From NCBI GenBank assembly GCA_022579005.1, contig MU401503.1, forward strand, positions 82,875 through 146,874: a stretch of 64,000 nt of DNA. The letters run 5' to 3'. Made by a program: the position numbers and the translations under genes. The notes below the pieces were generated by a model. It was not told where the DNA came from and made no database searches. It saw nothing but the letters and a program-made list of their open reading frames with translations. This stretch comes from Poronia punctata (taxonomy: Eukaryota; Ascomycota; Sordariomycetes; Xylariales; Xylariaceae). The number at the start of each line of letters is the position of its first letter. The first letter of the stretch is position 1. Below are positions 1 through 12,600 of the stretch, piece by piece.

Positions 1-58
1 CCCATTTCCAATCTACACTGGGAGTAGGCTTTGATCTGACATATTTACCCAACCTTAG

Positions 59-2467
59 GACCTAGAAGCCGAGTGCCTCAAGCCACAATCAACAGTTCTT
101 GTGGACATTGGGCTCGCATTGCTAAAGTTTGTGTCCTCTCATCGAGGACTTACGTATGTTGAGTGACCTTTAATCGGGAAGGAATAGAAGACAGCTAACA
201 TATGCCATAGTCATGATCTTTTTGATGAGTATACCCGTCGGCAATATGTTGCCAAGGCTCCAGATCGCAACCCTTTTGGGACCGACGAGTCGCCAGCAAA
301 ATTCAACGACTTCGATCCGATACTAAAGGTCTGATTACCCGGCCTTTTACGTCTTTATCCTTTAGCTTGCTCACACGCCTGGTCCAGATACGAGTCCTCC
401 AACAACTCACGCAATGGGTCATGCTCCACCCCGAACGTATTCGGGAAAAGATGGACGAGCAGAAGCCTAGCGACCAAACTGACTGGGTTCGTAGCCGTTG
501 CAATAACAGTTACCATATAAAGCTAACAAGAATAGCGCATTGAACCCTCTGGGTGGGATAGCGACGACCGCGAATATTACATCCTGGATGACAACCGACT
601 TTACCGCTTAACACCGGCCCCGCCTACACCGGCTCCGGCTTGGAAGCCAAAGAAGAATTCGAAAAAGGCGAAAGCCGCTGCAAGGGCTGCCAAACGACGC
701 CGGACGTCAAGATCAACCGCTCAAACTCGCAGTGGCGCCGATGACGATGAGCCAGATCAGGATGATGCACCCGAGCCCGAAGACGACGGCCTCGGCGGCG
801 CCAAGTGGGAGTGCATAGGGGTTGGACTGGAAGATATTAAAGCATTCCTTGCTACTATACAAAAATCTCGCGATGAGAATGAAAAGATCCTCCGAAGCAC
901 TATCGAAGAGCACCTGCTCCCTATCCTAGAAAAACAGGAGGAAGCACGCAAACGGAAGATATTACAGAGAGAAAGGGAGCTGCTCAACCTCGAGAAGTTA
1001 GCCCACGCTAAAAGGTCAAGCCGCCTCGCTAGCAAGGCGGAACAGCAAAGAATACAGCAGCAAGCTAGAGAAGAGGAAGAAAAGCGCCAGCGGGAAGAAA
1101 AGGCAGCGAAGAAGGAGGAACAGAAGCGCCTGAAAGCCGAGAGGGAGCACGAGATGCGCGCGAAATCTCGAGAGGAGAGATTAAAAGAACGTGAAACTCG
1201 GCGATTGCAGCACGAAGAAGAACTTGCGCAACTTTCAGAGGGCAGTAAGAGAATGGGAGACGCTAGGCTATCAGAACGACGGGTCAAAGTGGAAATCGAG
1301 CGGAATAAGCGAGTCTTGCAAGAACTAGAGGAAGAAGGCGATGACTGGATTTTCGACTGTATCTGTGGTGTATACGGCCAAGTCGATGATGGCACCCACA
1401 GCATTGCCTGCGAAAGATGTAATGGGTGGCAGCACAGTAAGTGCGTTGGCATCAGTGAGGAGGAAGCCGATAGAGCCGACTTCCACTTTATATGCAAAAG
1501 CTGCCGGCGACAGAAACAATTGGATTCAGGAGAGGAGAAACAGCCCTATATAAAGTTGAAGGTTCGGCGACCGGACAGCTCTTCGGCGCCTCAGACGGAT
1601 GGCAAAGAGCCGTCTCAACCACAACAAGCTCCAACACGAGAAGGAGGTGAGCCGGGGTCCAGCATCGAAGCAGGAGCTATCAATCGATCACAGCTACCAC
1701 CGGTGCAACAGCCCACCGAGTTCCCAACTATTCCGGTCAAGCCAGCAGGCCAGAGCCATGCCCTCCCACCCGCATCGCCGTATACCAACGGTGACGGGGT
1801 TCATGCCTTCTCGTCACCACACCCTGCGTTATCACCGCCCCAACAATCGCCCAACAAGTCCAGAGCCTACTCGACAGTCTTCAACTCGTCCTCGCCCACC
1901 GATGCAACCCAACCAGCAGGTAGCCAACATAAACTGCCTCAGAAAGGAATATTCCATGCTCCCTCTAAGAGTAGTCCCCAGACACTGTCGTCGAATAATA
2001 TACCCTCCATCCCTACCGCTGCCGCATTTATACCATCAGTAGCGGCTAGGTCTGGTTCTCCTTTGAAGAAGCCCGTGGATACTGCAGACGAACACCTGAA
2101 TATTGCTTCGCCACCAAATGTCGTATCAACGGTGTTTCCCGTGCCCGCCCAAACCCCCAATGCACCCACACCAAGTCACCGGAGTCTACTTGTGACACCT
2201 CAACTCGATAACTCCCCCTTTCGGCCTGGCGAGACGACCCCTAGCCTTCCACCAAGTAGGAATGGCCTGTCACCCATGAAACGCTCCCCACCTCCCTCTC
2301 AAAAATTTGACAGGGGCATCCGTTCGTCGCCCACTCCTGCAATACTGCCTCCCGCCACGGCCTTGCCCCCGACACCTTCGAAGCAAATCCTAACACCACC
2401 TGTCAAACCTTCTGATCCTACTCGAATAGGGTCAAGGCCCTCAAGTAGCTTCGGGAGTGATATTTGA
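59..2467 (+). CDS. PHD-finger chromatin protein with DDT/WHIM-like N-terminal region (5' end outside window)
   Basis: Visible exons are 59-153, 211-328, 388-486 and 536-2467 (747 codons plus stop, one continuous frame). The start codon lies before the window, because position 59 follows a 3' splice site. The first three exons and the start of the fourth read like the DDT/WHIM region of chromatin remodelling factors (a helical block, then a Gly-Trp-Asp loop followed by an Asp-Asp-Asn-Arg-Leu-Tyr-Arg-Leu stretch). Next come a basic, probably nuclear-localising patch, a long charged coiled coil (about 840-1320), and a C4HC3 PHD finger (about 1348-1505: CxC, CxxC, HxxC, CxxC). The tail is a long Pro/Ser-rich low-complexity region. 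PHD fingers usually read histone H3 tails, so a role in chromatin remodelling is inferred. The donor at 487 is GTTCGT, a weak match. I am confident of the PHD finger and less so of the exact family. Confidence 0.85.
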
Positions 2468-5400
2468 TGTGGTTTTACCCATGTAGTTTCTTAGTATACG
2501 GTGTTGTGGTGAACGCAAAGGACAACAGGCAGATTCAAGTCTAAAATCTAGCGAGATTAGGCCATGTCCTGAGCATTTGAGTGTGGCAGGAACCAGGACA
2601 AATGATGGGGCTATTATTTGCTTAACATTTTTAGGAGCAGACAATTGTGACAATTGTATGAGATATGATCCATCCTTAGGCGTTCAAATGGGCTCCGCGT
2701 TAGACAATAGAATAATAACAACAACCGACAGTGTTCATCCCACTGAAAACTTCTCGATCCTCAGTTCATGTGACTGTCTCGGGTCGGACATGCTTCTATA
2801 CATTACCCATGATGTGTTCGCGGGTATCCTCAGTGTATATTGGACTAAGCCCAGTTTAGGCCCGTTTCCATATCTAAGTGGAAAGGGGGGGTTAATAGGG
2901 TTACATGAACATAAAGGAAACTTGGATTAAACCAGATAGACCAGGCTAAAAAGTGCTTCAACAGTAACCAGGCCGGCTCGCAGTTAGAATAGACGTGAAG
3001 TGCGTTGTGCCTATATCAACATACAGATTCGTATGTATGTTATGTACAGTATAATATAGGGACATGCATGTAGCCGCAATTCTGACCAAGGATACCTTAG
3101 GTGCACGTGAGGTGAGGTTCTACGTGTGTTCCCCTCACCTCTTGCTCCGGTCTTCGTTTTGAACCTTCCTTAATAACTTGTTTCATCAAGACTATATTTT
3201 ATTTTTGCTAATCACCACCTCACGGGACGACCGACAGACAGGTTCCCTCTGGCCGGCAGTCACGGACTCACGCCCGTTTCTACACCGACTATTACCTTCT
3301 ACGTTTCTCATTCGTATATGTCTTGCACATGAGTTCGCGGTGCCTGAGTGTGGACTTACAAAGTTAGCCATTTACGATCATGGACAAACGAGGGCGGCCT
3401 GACGAACATAACATTTGCCCCGTAATTACAAGATGCTTCTGCGACTAATGATTGGTGACGTTGTTTTCCCTTTGAGTTGACCTATCATACCGTTCCGACA
3501 GCCCGGGTGAACCGATGGCCAGAGCGCCGAAACATGGCTAGTAAGGAAGTAGACACCAGAGCAAGGATACGGCATCTTGTATCTAAAGTACGTGGAATGA
3601 TTTCGGGGCTATGCTCAGAGATGGTAAGTCAGGTTGGAAATAGCCAGTAAATGTCGTAGTCTATGGGTATATTCATTCACAATGTAGAGTTTCGGATACC
3701 ATCCGCAGCGGCCACGGTCTACCGTAGTCAAACAGTAGGTACGCATATATGCCCAACAAGTTCAAGATTCCCTTCACGCCAAACATAGTTGTGGATAGGC
3801 CAACACCGGTTAGGTGTAGACCAAACAGCTTAGCAACAGTAGCACGTAGGTGACAAGCGGTTGTCCACAGCGAGCCCGCATAGACAACAGTATAGAAAGA
3901 TAACATCTAATTGTAGACTTCTCTAGCAGGCTTCCCAGGCGCTCGCTTAGTAAATCTCACAGAGACACAGCACACGTGACTCCATCACAAAATGTAAGTT
4001 CGATGGGGAGGTAGGGTGTCACACCTTGGCCATTTGGGTTCTTAGCCCCTGGTGTCTTTTGGACAGACTGAACGGCAGACCAATCTCAACCGTGTATTGG
4101 CTGGCACGTCTTGCCATCAACCAACGTTGGGCTCGGTCTTTCCGTTTAGTTTCCGGCTCACCGACAGCTCCAAACAGTTCACCTTATCAGGTGGGTTGAT
4201 TATGTCCGCAGGAATTGACGTTCAAACAGCCATCAACGCTAATGCTAGCAGCCGCCATTGCGGACAGGGATAGACAGTGTAAACGGTATAGAACGGATAT
4301 TGTAGTTGGTTGCGGACATAATTCGAACGATAGGAATAGTGCTGTCTAGCGTAATTTCTGGGTGAAATAAGCTGTCTCTCCTGATTGGCATCATGGGAGA
4401 CGAGTGTCTCAGGTTGCGCGCGGGGAGGGCATGAGGTACATTCGTAAAAATAACCTACATCCTGTGGTGACCTACAGACAATTCTTCATCTCCAAGTCGT
4501 AAAGCAATCTGCATCATCATCTTTTTAAACTAGGTGAGCTAGTTACGTACACCTTTTTCTGCATTTGGCCATTTCCTTTAACAGGTTGTCAAAGGAATGT
4601 GGTAGAGTGGCGAATCTGGGTCTCTCCCACACGTTTTCGGCGCTCTGGGGAAACGACATTCCAGACACGCCTCCCTCTCTAGGTCGTCTCGTAGCCGCGC
4701 TTTCCTAGTAATTAGCGATGTATTGCCCTAGTCGACCTGTGGCGGCAATAGCTCTGCCTTTCTCAGCTTAATGAACAACAAGTACCACTAGCCAATCTAC
4801 AACATGCCAACTTTCTGTCACAATAATAAAAAGAGACCTGAGGTCTACAGCAGGAAGAACAGGCTTGCCGTCTCGTACTGAAAATGATGCAATGCCCCCT
4901 TTACCTAATTTGAAGTGAAATGTATCGGACATAAGTCACAACAACGCCAATAGCATCTGAGTTTGAGGAAAGAACCAGGACCCTAAGAATAGAAGTTACG
5001 ATGCAGAACGAAAGGTGGAACACCGGAGCATCGGCCACCACAGTACACCTAAAGGTGTTTCGTGCCCAAGAGAGCAAATATCTGTACCTTTCCAACCCAA
5101 ACACGGCCTCGAGACAATCGTGGACCCAGAAGTACCTAGCTCGGGTAAAAAGTATGGCCAGCTTAATAATCTCCCACTGTGAGCGTTTCCGCCTCTCGTC
5201 TCCTCTCCTTTCCGGAACCGGTAGTCTAGGCTCGGAACGTCAAAGGAAAAGCTCGAGGGGGCAATACAAATTAACTACAAGACCAGGGATCCTCTTTCAC
5301 CGAGGAGATGTAGAGAGTATACCTTTTTGTTGCTATTCCTGTACCTATCTAGGCAATCCTTGGTTTGACAAAGACCACAACCCTAGTAGCCTGTCCGTTC

Positions 5401-7358
5401 GCCGTCTTGGATCCGGCCCGGGCACTATCAGTCGCCCTCGTCGGTGGAAGTTGCTTTGAGAAGCTAGTTCCGAGGACTTACACACATGATATACTCTCTG
5501 TGGGACGAGCCCGACTAATATCCTTTGACATGCTGGTGGCATGCTTACCTACCACTCATCACGGACAAATCAACAAGCTCAAGACCCTGCCCTTCGTCGG
5601 CGTAACCACTATCTTATTCAGATCTCCTGCACTCGACAATCCCGTCACTAGTCGGCCTCAACCCCAAAAGTCACACAAGACGCACAAGACGCAGCAGCCC
5701 TACCCATATTCTCATACTCGTCGACGGGGAGATTGCCGCTGCCGTGTCCCGGTTGTTTCTCCTTGAAAAGATAGAAAGGAAATAGAACAAAGGATAATCC
5801 TTATTATCCTGTGGAGCTTGTAAGGGAGGGAGGCCACCTCACTACATCATCCTATAGTTCCTCGCCCATAACCATCCAGGTTCAGCCCGTAAACTAGGGG
5901 GCATGGGATCCCAACCTATATCAATCATCTCTCTGGAAACACACTCCCATTACGAGGCACGAGCCCGTCTTTACCCCCGGTTGGATTCTATCTTTGCCCC
6001 TGGTAACTGTGCAACCCGACTTGAACAGCTTCACTTGACGATACCCTGCAAAGGAAGCAACAAAACAGGCTTCACACAAAGCACCATTCGACCTCTTTTC
6101 ACTCGCATAACAAGAGGCTTACACTGCTTGTCAAAGAAACCAAAAACGTGCAATAGGTTCGTACAAGAAGTCCCTTCTTTCAACTGACCGACGGATGCTG
6201 CATGTATGTCCCTACCCACCGACATGTGCATAGCATATGTGCATCTCATCCCTATGCATCCCCATTCTCTCTCCTTCATCTAGTTTGCACCGGCTGCCGG
6301 AGACCCAGACCCGGTTTCTGACAGATCTCACGTTGCGGCTGGAAACTACCGCCATGGCTTCTTGACTTAGCCTATCCCAGACTCCTCTACCACCTATTTC
6401 ACTAGATGGCAGCTGGATTTGTCGGGAAAGCGGTCAGTGGCCAGCGGTCAGTGTTGAGTAGGAATTGGTGGTTGTGTGTAGGGGGGATTGGTGATACATG
6501 GAGAAGACGGCAACTGGAACTGTCGAAAAAGATGTATCAGATGAGACTAAAGTTTAGGGGCTGATATTGTGTTAGGCTATCACATTGGATATTCCGCCTC
6601 GTCGATTTAGCACGACTGCTCGCTGCCTCCCTCATTAGGTCTGAAGGGTTCAGCAACTCGATAACCCCCCGTTCCTTTCCCCCTGTGTATCAAGAATCGA
6701 AGTAGGTCGCATCTTCATCTATCATACGTACCAGCCCCCCCCCCTTTCTTCTTGCTACATCCTTACCCCGGAAATCAGCTACTTTGTTACACTTTTAATA
6801 AGGTTGTGGACACACCGGACTTGGGAACTCTAAATGCTCACCGTGGGACAGGTCAGGGATAGGTTACTTCCGGCCCGGAGACGTCCCAAGGTTCTATCGC
6901 CACTTGCTGTCCAGACCGTACATACCATCAATACGTTGTTCAAGCTCACTGCTTGTATTTCTGTATCGTTCAACCACATTCGTTTCCGTTTGCCGGTCTA
7001 TAATTCGATCCTCCACCCATCTGGGTTGACCGAACTGCATGACGATAACCGACATACGGAGCCCCCTGAATCCATTCCGCCAGACAGACCGCTCTATGTA
7101 TGTAAATATGCATGCACGGTAGACGAATAAACAGACACGATAGAAGCTACGTATTGCTCCAGTTTGCTCAGAAGAAAGCAATCGTTTCTCTTTGAACGGT
7201 TTCTTTCACTTTACCATCTGTGTATGTCATAGTCTTTATCCCCTATTTCATTGAATAACACAACACAACCATTGTTCTAACAGATGGGCTTCACAGGTTA
7301 CCTAGCTTTAATATCCAGTGTCGCCGCTTTTTGACTTAGATAAAAGGATCCCGTTGAG
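2468..7358. other. 4.9-kb gene-poor stretch upstream of the HMG-box gene
   Basis: No ORF here resembles a known family and I could not assemble an intron-containing gene. It probably contains the 3' UTR of the PHD gene and a long leader and promoter for the HMG-box gene, since long leaders are common for fungal developmental regulators. A 77-codon hydrophobic ORF (3906-3673, minus) and a 152-codon ORF (5001-5459, plus) are the longest notable open stretches. Neither is supported. Confidence 0.5.
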
Positions 7359-9428
7359 ATGGAAAAGGGAGAATTGCTATCACCTGGACCGCATACTATT
7401 AGTCTTATCGACGATACGTTCCATAGCGGCTTCCAACAACTCATACAGCACAATACGAACTCGGAATTATATTCTCAGAAAGATAAACATACCATCAGCC
7501 ACTTGGGATCCAACCCACACTCTAGATATTCGAGCCCAGTTCCACAGGTGGACATGATGCCGGTGTTTGATCATCACACGCCGATAAACCAGGCATCTCC
7601 TTACGCAGTTCCTTCATATCCAGGAGGTTATCAGGCTTCATATGCCATCGACCCTAGTCCCTATCCCCAGCTGCCTGATATAGGCCATTCAACGGTAAGA
7701 CAACATGGTCTGTTAAGTCTCGCAAGACGTGATCGATATGCTAATGCTCATCCTTTTGTTACACAGACTCCTGTCAATGGTTACAGCACACCTGCTACTT
7801 CACCACCCACACCCGTCCCCAATGATGGAGTAATGACCACTCGAAGCGGACGGGCGATTACAAGGTCTTCACTGGCGAATACGAGACCTTCACTGTCAAA
7901 CACACTGACACGGCCGGCAGGTGTTAAGAAAGAAGTGTCAAAACCTCGACCAGCGAGAAGGAGAAAGAAGGCCGGGGACGATGATCGACTGGAAAGGGGG
8001 GCTATCCTGCTTGGCAAGCCCCTGAGCCAACTGGTACAAGACCTGACGAACGTAATAGACACGGATATCCAGTCGTACGTGAACCGGTCGGCATTGGCGC
8101 GTCAACAGGAAGTCGAGCAATCCAAAAATGGAAAGGTGAAGCGGCCGATGAACGCCTTTATGCTGTATAGGAAAGCATACCAGAACCGCACCAAAGAGTG
8201 GAAGAGACTGGACGACATACGGCGAAGAGAAGAGCGTGTCAACGAGGGAAAACCGGAGAAGGGCCATGACAACCATCAGGTTATATCGCAAGTGTGTGGC
8301 CTCAGCTGGAACATGGAGCCTCAGGAGTTGCGGGATCAGTATGACGAGTGGGCCAAGATCGAGCGGAATAATCATAAGATCGCATTTCCGGACTACAAAT
8401 TCGCGCCGGCCAAGTCCAAGATCAAGAAAGCGGGTAGCGGAGGCAGTGTTAGCCGTCACGACGACGGTGGTTCGGTCGATGACAACGCCTCTAACCTCGA
8501 CGACTACGATATCCACGACTGGCACAGTGGACCACCTTCGCGCAACACGATGCGGAATGCCCGATATCACGAGCAAGATCTCGATATGGTATTTGTCCCT
8601 GCGCCTGGGTACAACTCGGTCTACGCATCGCCGTCTCCCAACCTACAACACACGCGGCTCCCAGGCGGATATGCCGCCCATGCGCGCCAGCCACATCCTT
8701 CCTCCTTCCAGTATTCCAATCCCGGCAAGCCCCGGCCGGCAGAGTACGGGGCAGCGCTTGGACAAGGACAGTATTACCAGCAAACGACCGAGTTCACGCA
8801 GCAGTCGTATCCGCACCACCACTATGGCGGCCAAGTGCCCTATGGTATGCATCCGCATCATCATCATCATCCTCATCCTGCTTATATCGAAAACGTCTAC
8901 GCGAACAAGACAGATTCGCCCGGGTCCTCGTTCCATGGATCACCACAACTAGGCCACTCATACGAACTCATAACCCCCCCAACATCAACACAGAACCCCC
9001 AACATCGCATGCAGACACCACACTCACGCCCCCATCAACACCAGTCATTCCGTCATGCAGCCGAATACCATCACCAAATCGACCCCTCATTAATGTCGAC
9101 GACCCCCCAGGAAGGAAGAGAGAATTACGGTCTAGGCATCTTCTATGAAGGCGGTAACAACGGCTTCGGAACAAGCGATTATCACCAGCTAGACCCCACC
9201 AGCACCAACACCACCGAATCGCCTCACCCACAACAATTTGACCAAGCGTATCTAACACCCAACGAAACGAACGAGCCTCCGCCAGCAGAAGACTCATCAT
9301 GGCAAGACGAGGTAGTGAGCGGCGATGACTTTGACAAACCGCTAAGCGTAGGCGATCAAGTCGGCTTCAAGTTTGATATCAATGATATCGATAAGATCCT
9401 TGATACTACGGGCGATAGTCCGACGTGA
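7359..9428 (+). CDS. HMG-box (MATA_HMG type) transcription factor
   Basis: Single-exon ORF of 689 codons. The HMG box lies at about residues 258-345. It starts with a KRPMNAFMLYRKAYQNRTKE motif and ends in a YDEWAKIERNNH-type helix 3, the form seen in fungal mating-type and sexual-development HMG proteins (Ste11 and Neurospora FMF-1 relatives). Compared with the usual box there are about 20 extra charged residues between helix 1 and helix 2, in frame and with no usable intron. A basic stretch (about residues 192-205) precedes it. The C-terminal half is rich in Pro, Gln, Tyr and His, with a His run near 8850-8880, and ends acidic, like an activation domain. The first ATG at 7359 gives the longest form; ATGs at 7554/7557 would be an alternative start. 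Binding to HMG-type sites and a role in sexual development are inferred from the family. Confidence 0.88.
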   Translation: MEKGELLSPGPHTISLIDDTFHSGFQQLIQHNTNSELYSQKDKHTISHLGSNPHSRYSSPVPQVDMMPVFDHHTPINQASPYAVPSYPGGYQASYAIDPSPYPQLPDIGHSTVRQHGLLSLARRDRYANAHPFVTQTPVNGYSTPATSPPTPVPNDGVMTTRSGRAITRSSLANTRPSLSNTLTRPAGVKKEVSKPRPARRRKKAGDDDRLERGAILLGKPLSQLVQDLTNVIDTDIQSYVNRSALARQQEVEQSKNGKVKRPMNAFMLYRKAYQNRTKEWKRLDDIRRREERVNEGKPEKGHDNHQVISQVCGLSWNMEPQELRDQYDEWAKIERNNHKIAFPDYKFAPAKSKIKKAGSGGSVSRHDDGGSVDDNASNLDDYDIHDWHSGPPSRNTMRNARYHEQDLDMVFVPAPGYNSVYASPSPNLQHTRLPGGYAAHARQPHPSSFQYSNPGKPRPAEYGAALGQGQYYQQTTEFTQQSYPHHHYGGQVPYGMHPHHHHHPHPAYIENVYANKTDSPGSSFHGSPQLGHSYELITPPTSTQNPQHRMQTPHSRPHQHQSFRHAAEYHHQIDPSLMSTTPQEGRENYGLGIFYEGGNNGFGTSDYHQLDPTSTNTTESPHPQQFDQAYLTPNETNEPPPAEDSSWQDEVVSGDDFDKPLSVGDQVGFKFDINDIDKILDTTGDSPT

Positions 9429-10278
9429 TGAGAGTTTCTTTTAAAGCAATTGTACCATATAACACACACATCATACATACATGCATACACGGAGGGCGTT
9501 TCCGATCTTCTTCTTCCCCTTGTATTGCCCCTTTTCCCCCACGGTGCTTATTTGAGATAGAGGGGAATTTTCAAATCAGAATCATAGAAAGAAATGACAT
9601 AAATCTCGCGAGAGAAAGCAAATCGGATAGAGTTCCAAACAATAGAAAGAAATAAATAAATAAATAAGTCTCGCAAGAGAAACACATGGGAAAGGGCATA
9701 GAAATACAATGGACATTTTGTATTACATATTTCATTTCCTGTTTAGCTCACGTAGTGTAACAATGTAACTTTGGAAAAGAAAGATTTCTATTATCAAACT
9801 CGATATTCTCTGTGGATGTAACAGGGACATCAATGAATAATATCACTTCATAAATAATACTCGTAGTGCTAAGTAAGAGGCATATGTGGAATTGTAAAGA
9901 GAAACGCTAAAACCTAGAAAAGAGGGGGATAGTAACTTGATGCTTATCCTTCCTATGTTACCCCTTTTTTGCGTCGAATTAGTAATTAGGTCTTTCTCTT
10001 TAATATTTTGCTGCTTTCTGGAACTATATGTGTAAAATAACTCAACCAATGATAGATTCTTGATATATATTAATCGAACTTGATAATGTTTGTAAGTGAA
10101 CCGCCATCAAGCTTAATCACCCTTTCTTGTCCCTACAGTTGCCCTACTTTTTCTGTAAAGGCATCTGCGCCATGAAATCCATTATTGTAAAGTAGGGATG
10201 AGTTGCGCCCGTCAAAAGCTCATCATTGACCCAGAGCGTATCGAAAGTATGGAAACAAATAAACACCTAACCTAACCT
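9429..10278. other. Convergent intergenic region, HMG-box gene / SET-domain gene
   Basis: AT-rich 3' flanks of two convergent genes. An AAAT tandem tract (about 9650-9668) could serve as a polyadenylation region for the plus-strand gene. No gene seen. Confidence 0.6.
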
Positions 10279-11691
10279 TCATCTTCCCCCTATTTCCCCG
10301 GCAATAATCTCGCCTATCTGCTCCCACCTCCTAATCAAAAGACTCCGTTGCTCCTCTTCCCCTACCCGCGATTCCCTCAACCGGACCAACCTCTCCTGCA
10401 CAATATCCGCCAACTCGCCAAGTAAGCTCTCGACATCAACCCCCCCTCCTCCTCCTTCCAAGCGGTTGATAATAACCTCTTTCGTCTTCTCACAAACCCC
10501 TCCCCCCTCTCCTGGCTTAAACACATATCCACCTGCATCCTCATCCTGTTCCTCATCCTCATGAACAAGTCCATTTAACTTGTTCAGAAGAACCTCATCC
10601 AACCCCACACAATCAAACTTATTCCCCTTCCCCTCCCCCTCCTCGGACAAGATGAATCCATATTCCGCAAGTAAGAAATCATTCCCATACTCGCCATATT
10701 GAATAAATACTTCTTCTCCCTTTTCGTACACTGCTTTATTTTTAGTATGAGAAGAAGGTGAAGAAGAAGAAGAAGAAGAAGAAGAAGAAGAAGAAGAAGA
10801 AGAAGAAGAAGAAGAAGGGGGAGGGGCAACAATAGTATACCCCTCTCCATCCCACCAAGAAACCTTGCAAGCCTTCTTATTGTCAGAGGTATGATTAAAC
10901 AGATCCGCGAGAGGTAATAGACAGAGTCTATCCTCCCATGCGTATCCCTTCTTATCCATCTCCTCGGTTTCGTAGAAGAATGTCCGGGTGTTTGTTATTA
11001 GCCAGAAATATTCGAATCTTTCCTTTTCTTTTTCCCTCTCGTTTTCGCTTTTTATGACTTGTTGATGTGGTGATGACGATGATGATGATGATGATGATGA
11101 AGAGAGGAGAGACCATTCCCTAGCAAATTTCTCCTGTTGTTTCCGCAAAACTCGCTTCGCTTGTGACGGGAGAAGATTCTGTAATCCCGCCGGCCAGAGG
11201 AAGGGTAAGGAATTTTTCAAGTCGGTGTATGTGGGGAGGATTTCGGTCCATGATGAACAAGAAGGGAAAAAGGAAGAAGAAGAAGAAGAGGAAGTGGAAA
11301 GAGATAGGTCTAGGGCAAGTAAGCCGTGTAATGGCATGTTGATAATATTATCTGACGAGGCCGGTGACGACAACGCCATGGCGAGGTTGTGCAGACTGTA
11401 TATTGCTTTCTCTGGAACGTGTAGGATTCTTTCGCCGGGCTGTTGTCCGATTAGATTAGAAGGGGGGGGTTTCACTTATTACTTAGGTAAGGTAGGTATT
11501 TAGAGCGAGCAAGTTTCGGGGGGATCGGGGAAAGGTTCGGGGTCGGGGGAGTGTGCGGTGCCCACCTTTATTTTGCGCGTCGCCATCATACCCACGCCCC
11601 GGCCCGGGATTCTTCGTGGTTCAATCCCGTCCATTTGGACGCCTTTTGTTTCGGCCCAAGTGATGAGGTTTTGGATCGTTTTATCCTCCAT
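10279..11691 (-). CDS. SET-domain protein lysine methyltransferase (SETD3/SETD6/Rubisco-LSMT-like)
   Basis: Two exons, 11691-11566 and 11439-10279, give 428 aa. The 126-nt intron (GTGGGC donor, ACAACAG acceptor) is placed so that the N-SET motif in exon 1 (IPGRGVGMMATRKIK) continues directly into PGERILHVP in exon 2. An ATG within the intron opens the second exon by itself but would lose the cofactor-binding start of the domain. Motifs seen: the Asn-His step in LPLADLFNH and the catalytic-Tyr region in GEEVFIQYGEYGNDFLLAEYGF, followed by a helical Rubisco-LSMT-like C-terminal part. The family methylates Lys on ribosomal or other non-histone proteins; the substrate here is unknown. Two poly-Ser tracts, one of about 20 residues inside the SET region and one of about 11 before it, are encoded by trinucleotide repeats. 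Confidence 0.88.
10757..10817 (+). repeat. (GAA)n trinucleotide microsatellite inside the SET gene
   Basis: Nearly pure GAA repeat of about 20 units on the plus strand, read as TCT serine codons in the minus-strand SET gene. It lies between the NH-motif region and the catalytic-Tyr region, so length changes in whole units alter a loop of the domain without breaking the frame. Confidence 0.95.
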
Positions 11692-12600
11692 TTTTTTTTG
11701 TTTTTTTTTTTGGATTTTGATGACGAGAGGCGTGCTGTATTGGTTGAATGAGATGATGATGATGATGGCTTTTGTTTATGGGAATTTCTTGTTTTCCAAT
11801 AAAAAAGGTTGGTTATAACCCTAATTGAGAGCAGTCGGCAGGTGAGATGCATACAAGGACAGAATCAAGCCACACCACATCAAAAGGGGTAGCGGCACAG
11901 CCCACTACGACCCAAGAGTGTACGTGACATAAATGACCCCTGAGCAAGCCCACCGGCCTTTTCATGAGGCTGAGAGCTGCTGAGTACTAGGTACCTACTC
12001 GTACATTTGAATTCTTACCATAATATCGCCAAAAGTCAACCTGCATCAACGACACAAAGACAATTAATCAGAGAACGCGTATTTGCGGTAGCAATAGTAC
12101 TTGTTCCCATCCAAATAAAACGAAGCCTTGCATCCTGACTAGTAACCTAGCACCCTCTCATAAATGAAACACATTGGCACTCTTAGAACACTTGCTCCGC
12201 GTTTGGTTCTCTCCGCCAACGATACGCAAGTACACCTTAATAATTAGTCCAAAGTTGCTTCGCTACAAGAAGTATGCGACCGTCATTTACCAACGATTGG
12301 AATATGTAAGAGTAACAGAAGGAGACGAGGTCAAACGCGCCTCTGTTAAGCCCTGTTGCCTTTTCCTGTAATGACCTATCATATAAACCCTTGGCTCGGC
12401 ATCAAGAAAAATTGTATACAGATGCTCGCCTTGTTCCAAACGCCGTGCCTTGATCTAGTCTTCGCTCAAGCAAAGACTGGTAGGGAACATGTCGTTGAGC
12501 CGACCCCATGTAAATGGCACTGTTGTACATGGAGACGAAAAACTAGTAATTTTTGTCATGTGCCATATTCCCGGGACAATTCATATTATAGGGGGACCCC
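11692..12600. other. Intergenic: SET gene promoter and pta1 3' flank
   Basis: Holds the upstream region of the SET gene and the 3' flank of pta1, both minus strand. A T-rich run is present at about 11691-11711. One copy of the CTACTCGTA motif lies at about 11995. No further gene seen. Confidence 0.55.

Noticed and set aside
3673..3906. 77-codon hydrophobic minus-strand ORF with protein-like composition
   Set aside because: No recognisable family, no splice partners found, and it stands alone in a gene-poor region; not enough to call a gene.
5001..5459. 152-codon plus-strand ORF upstream of the HMG-box gene
   Set aside because: Composition and repeats of stop-free overlap with the other strand suggest chance; nothing recognisable.
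11440..11475. ATG-started 398-codon form of the SET gene
   Set aside because: It begins inside the intron and would drop the N-SET motif found in the upstream exon.
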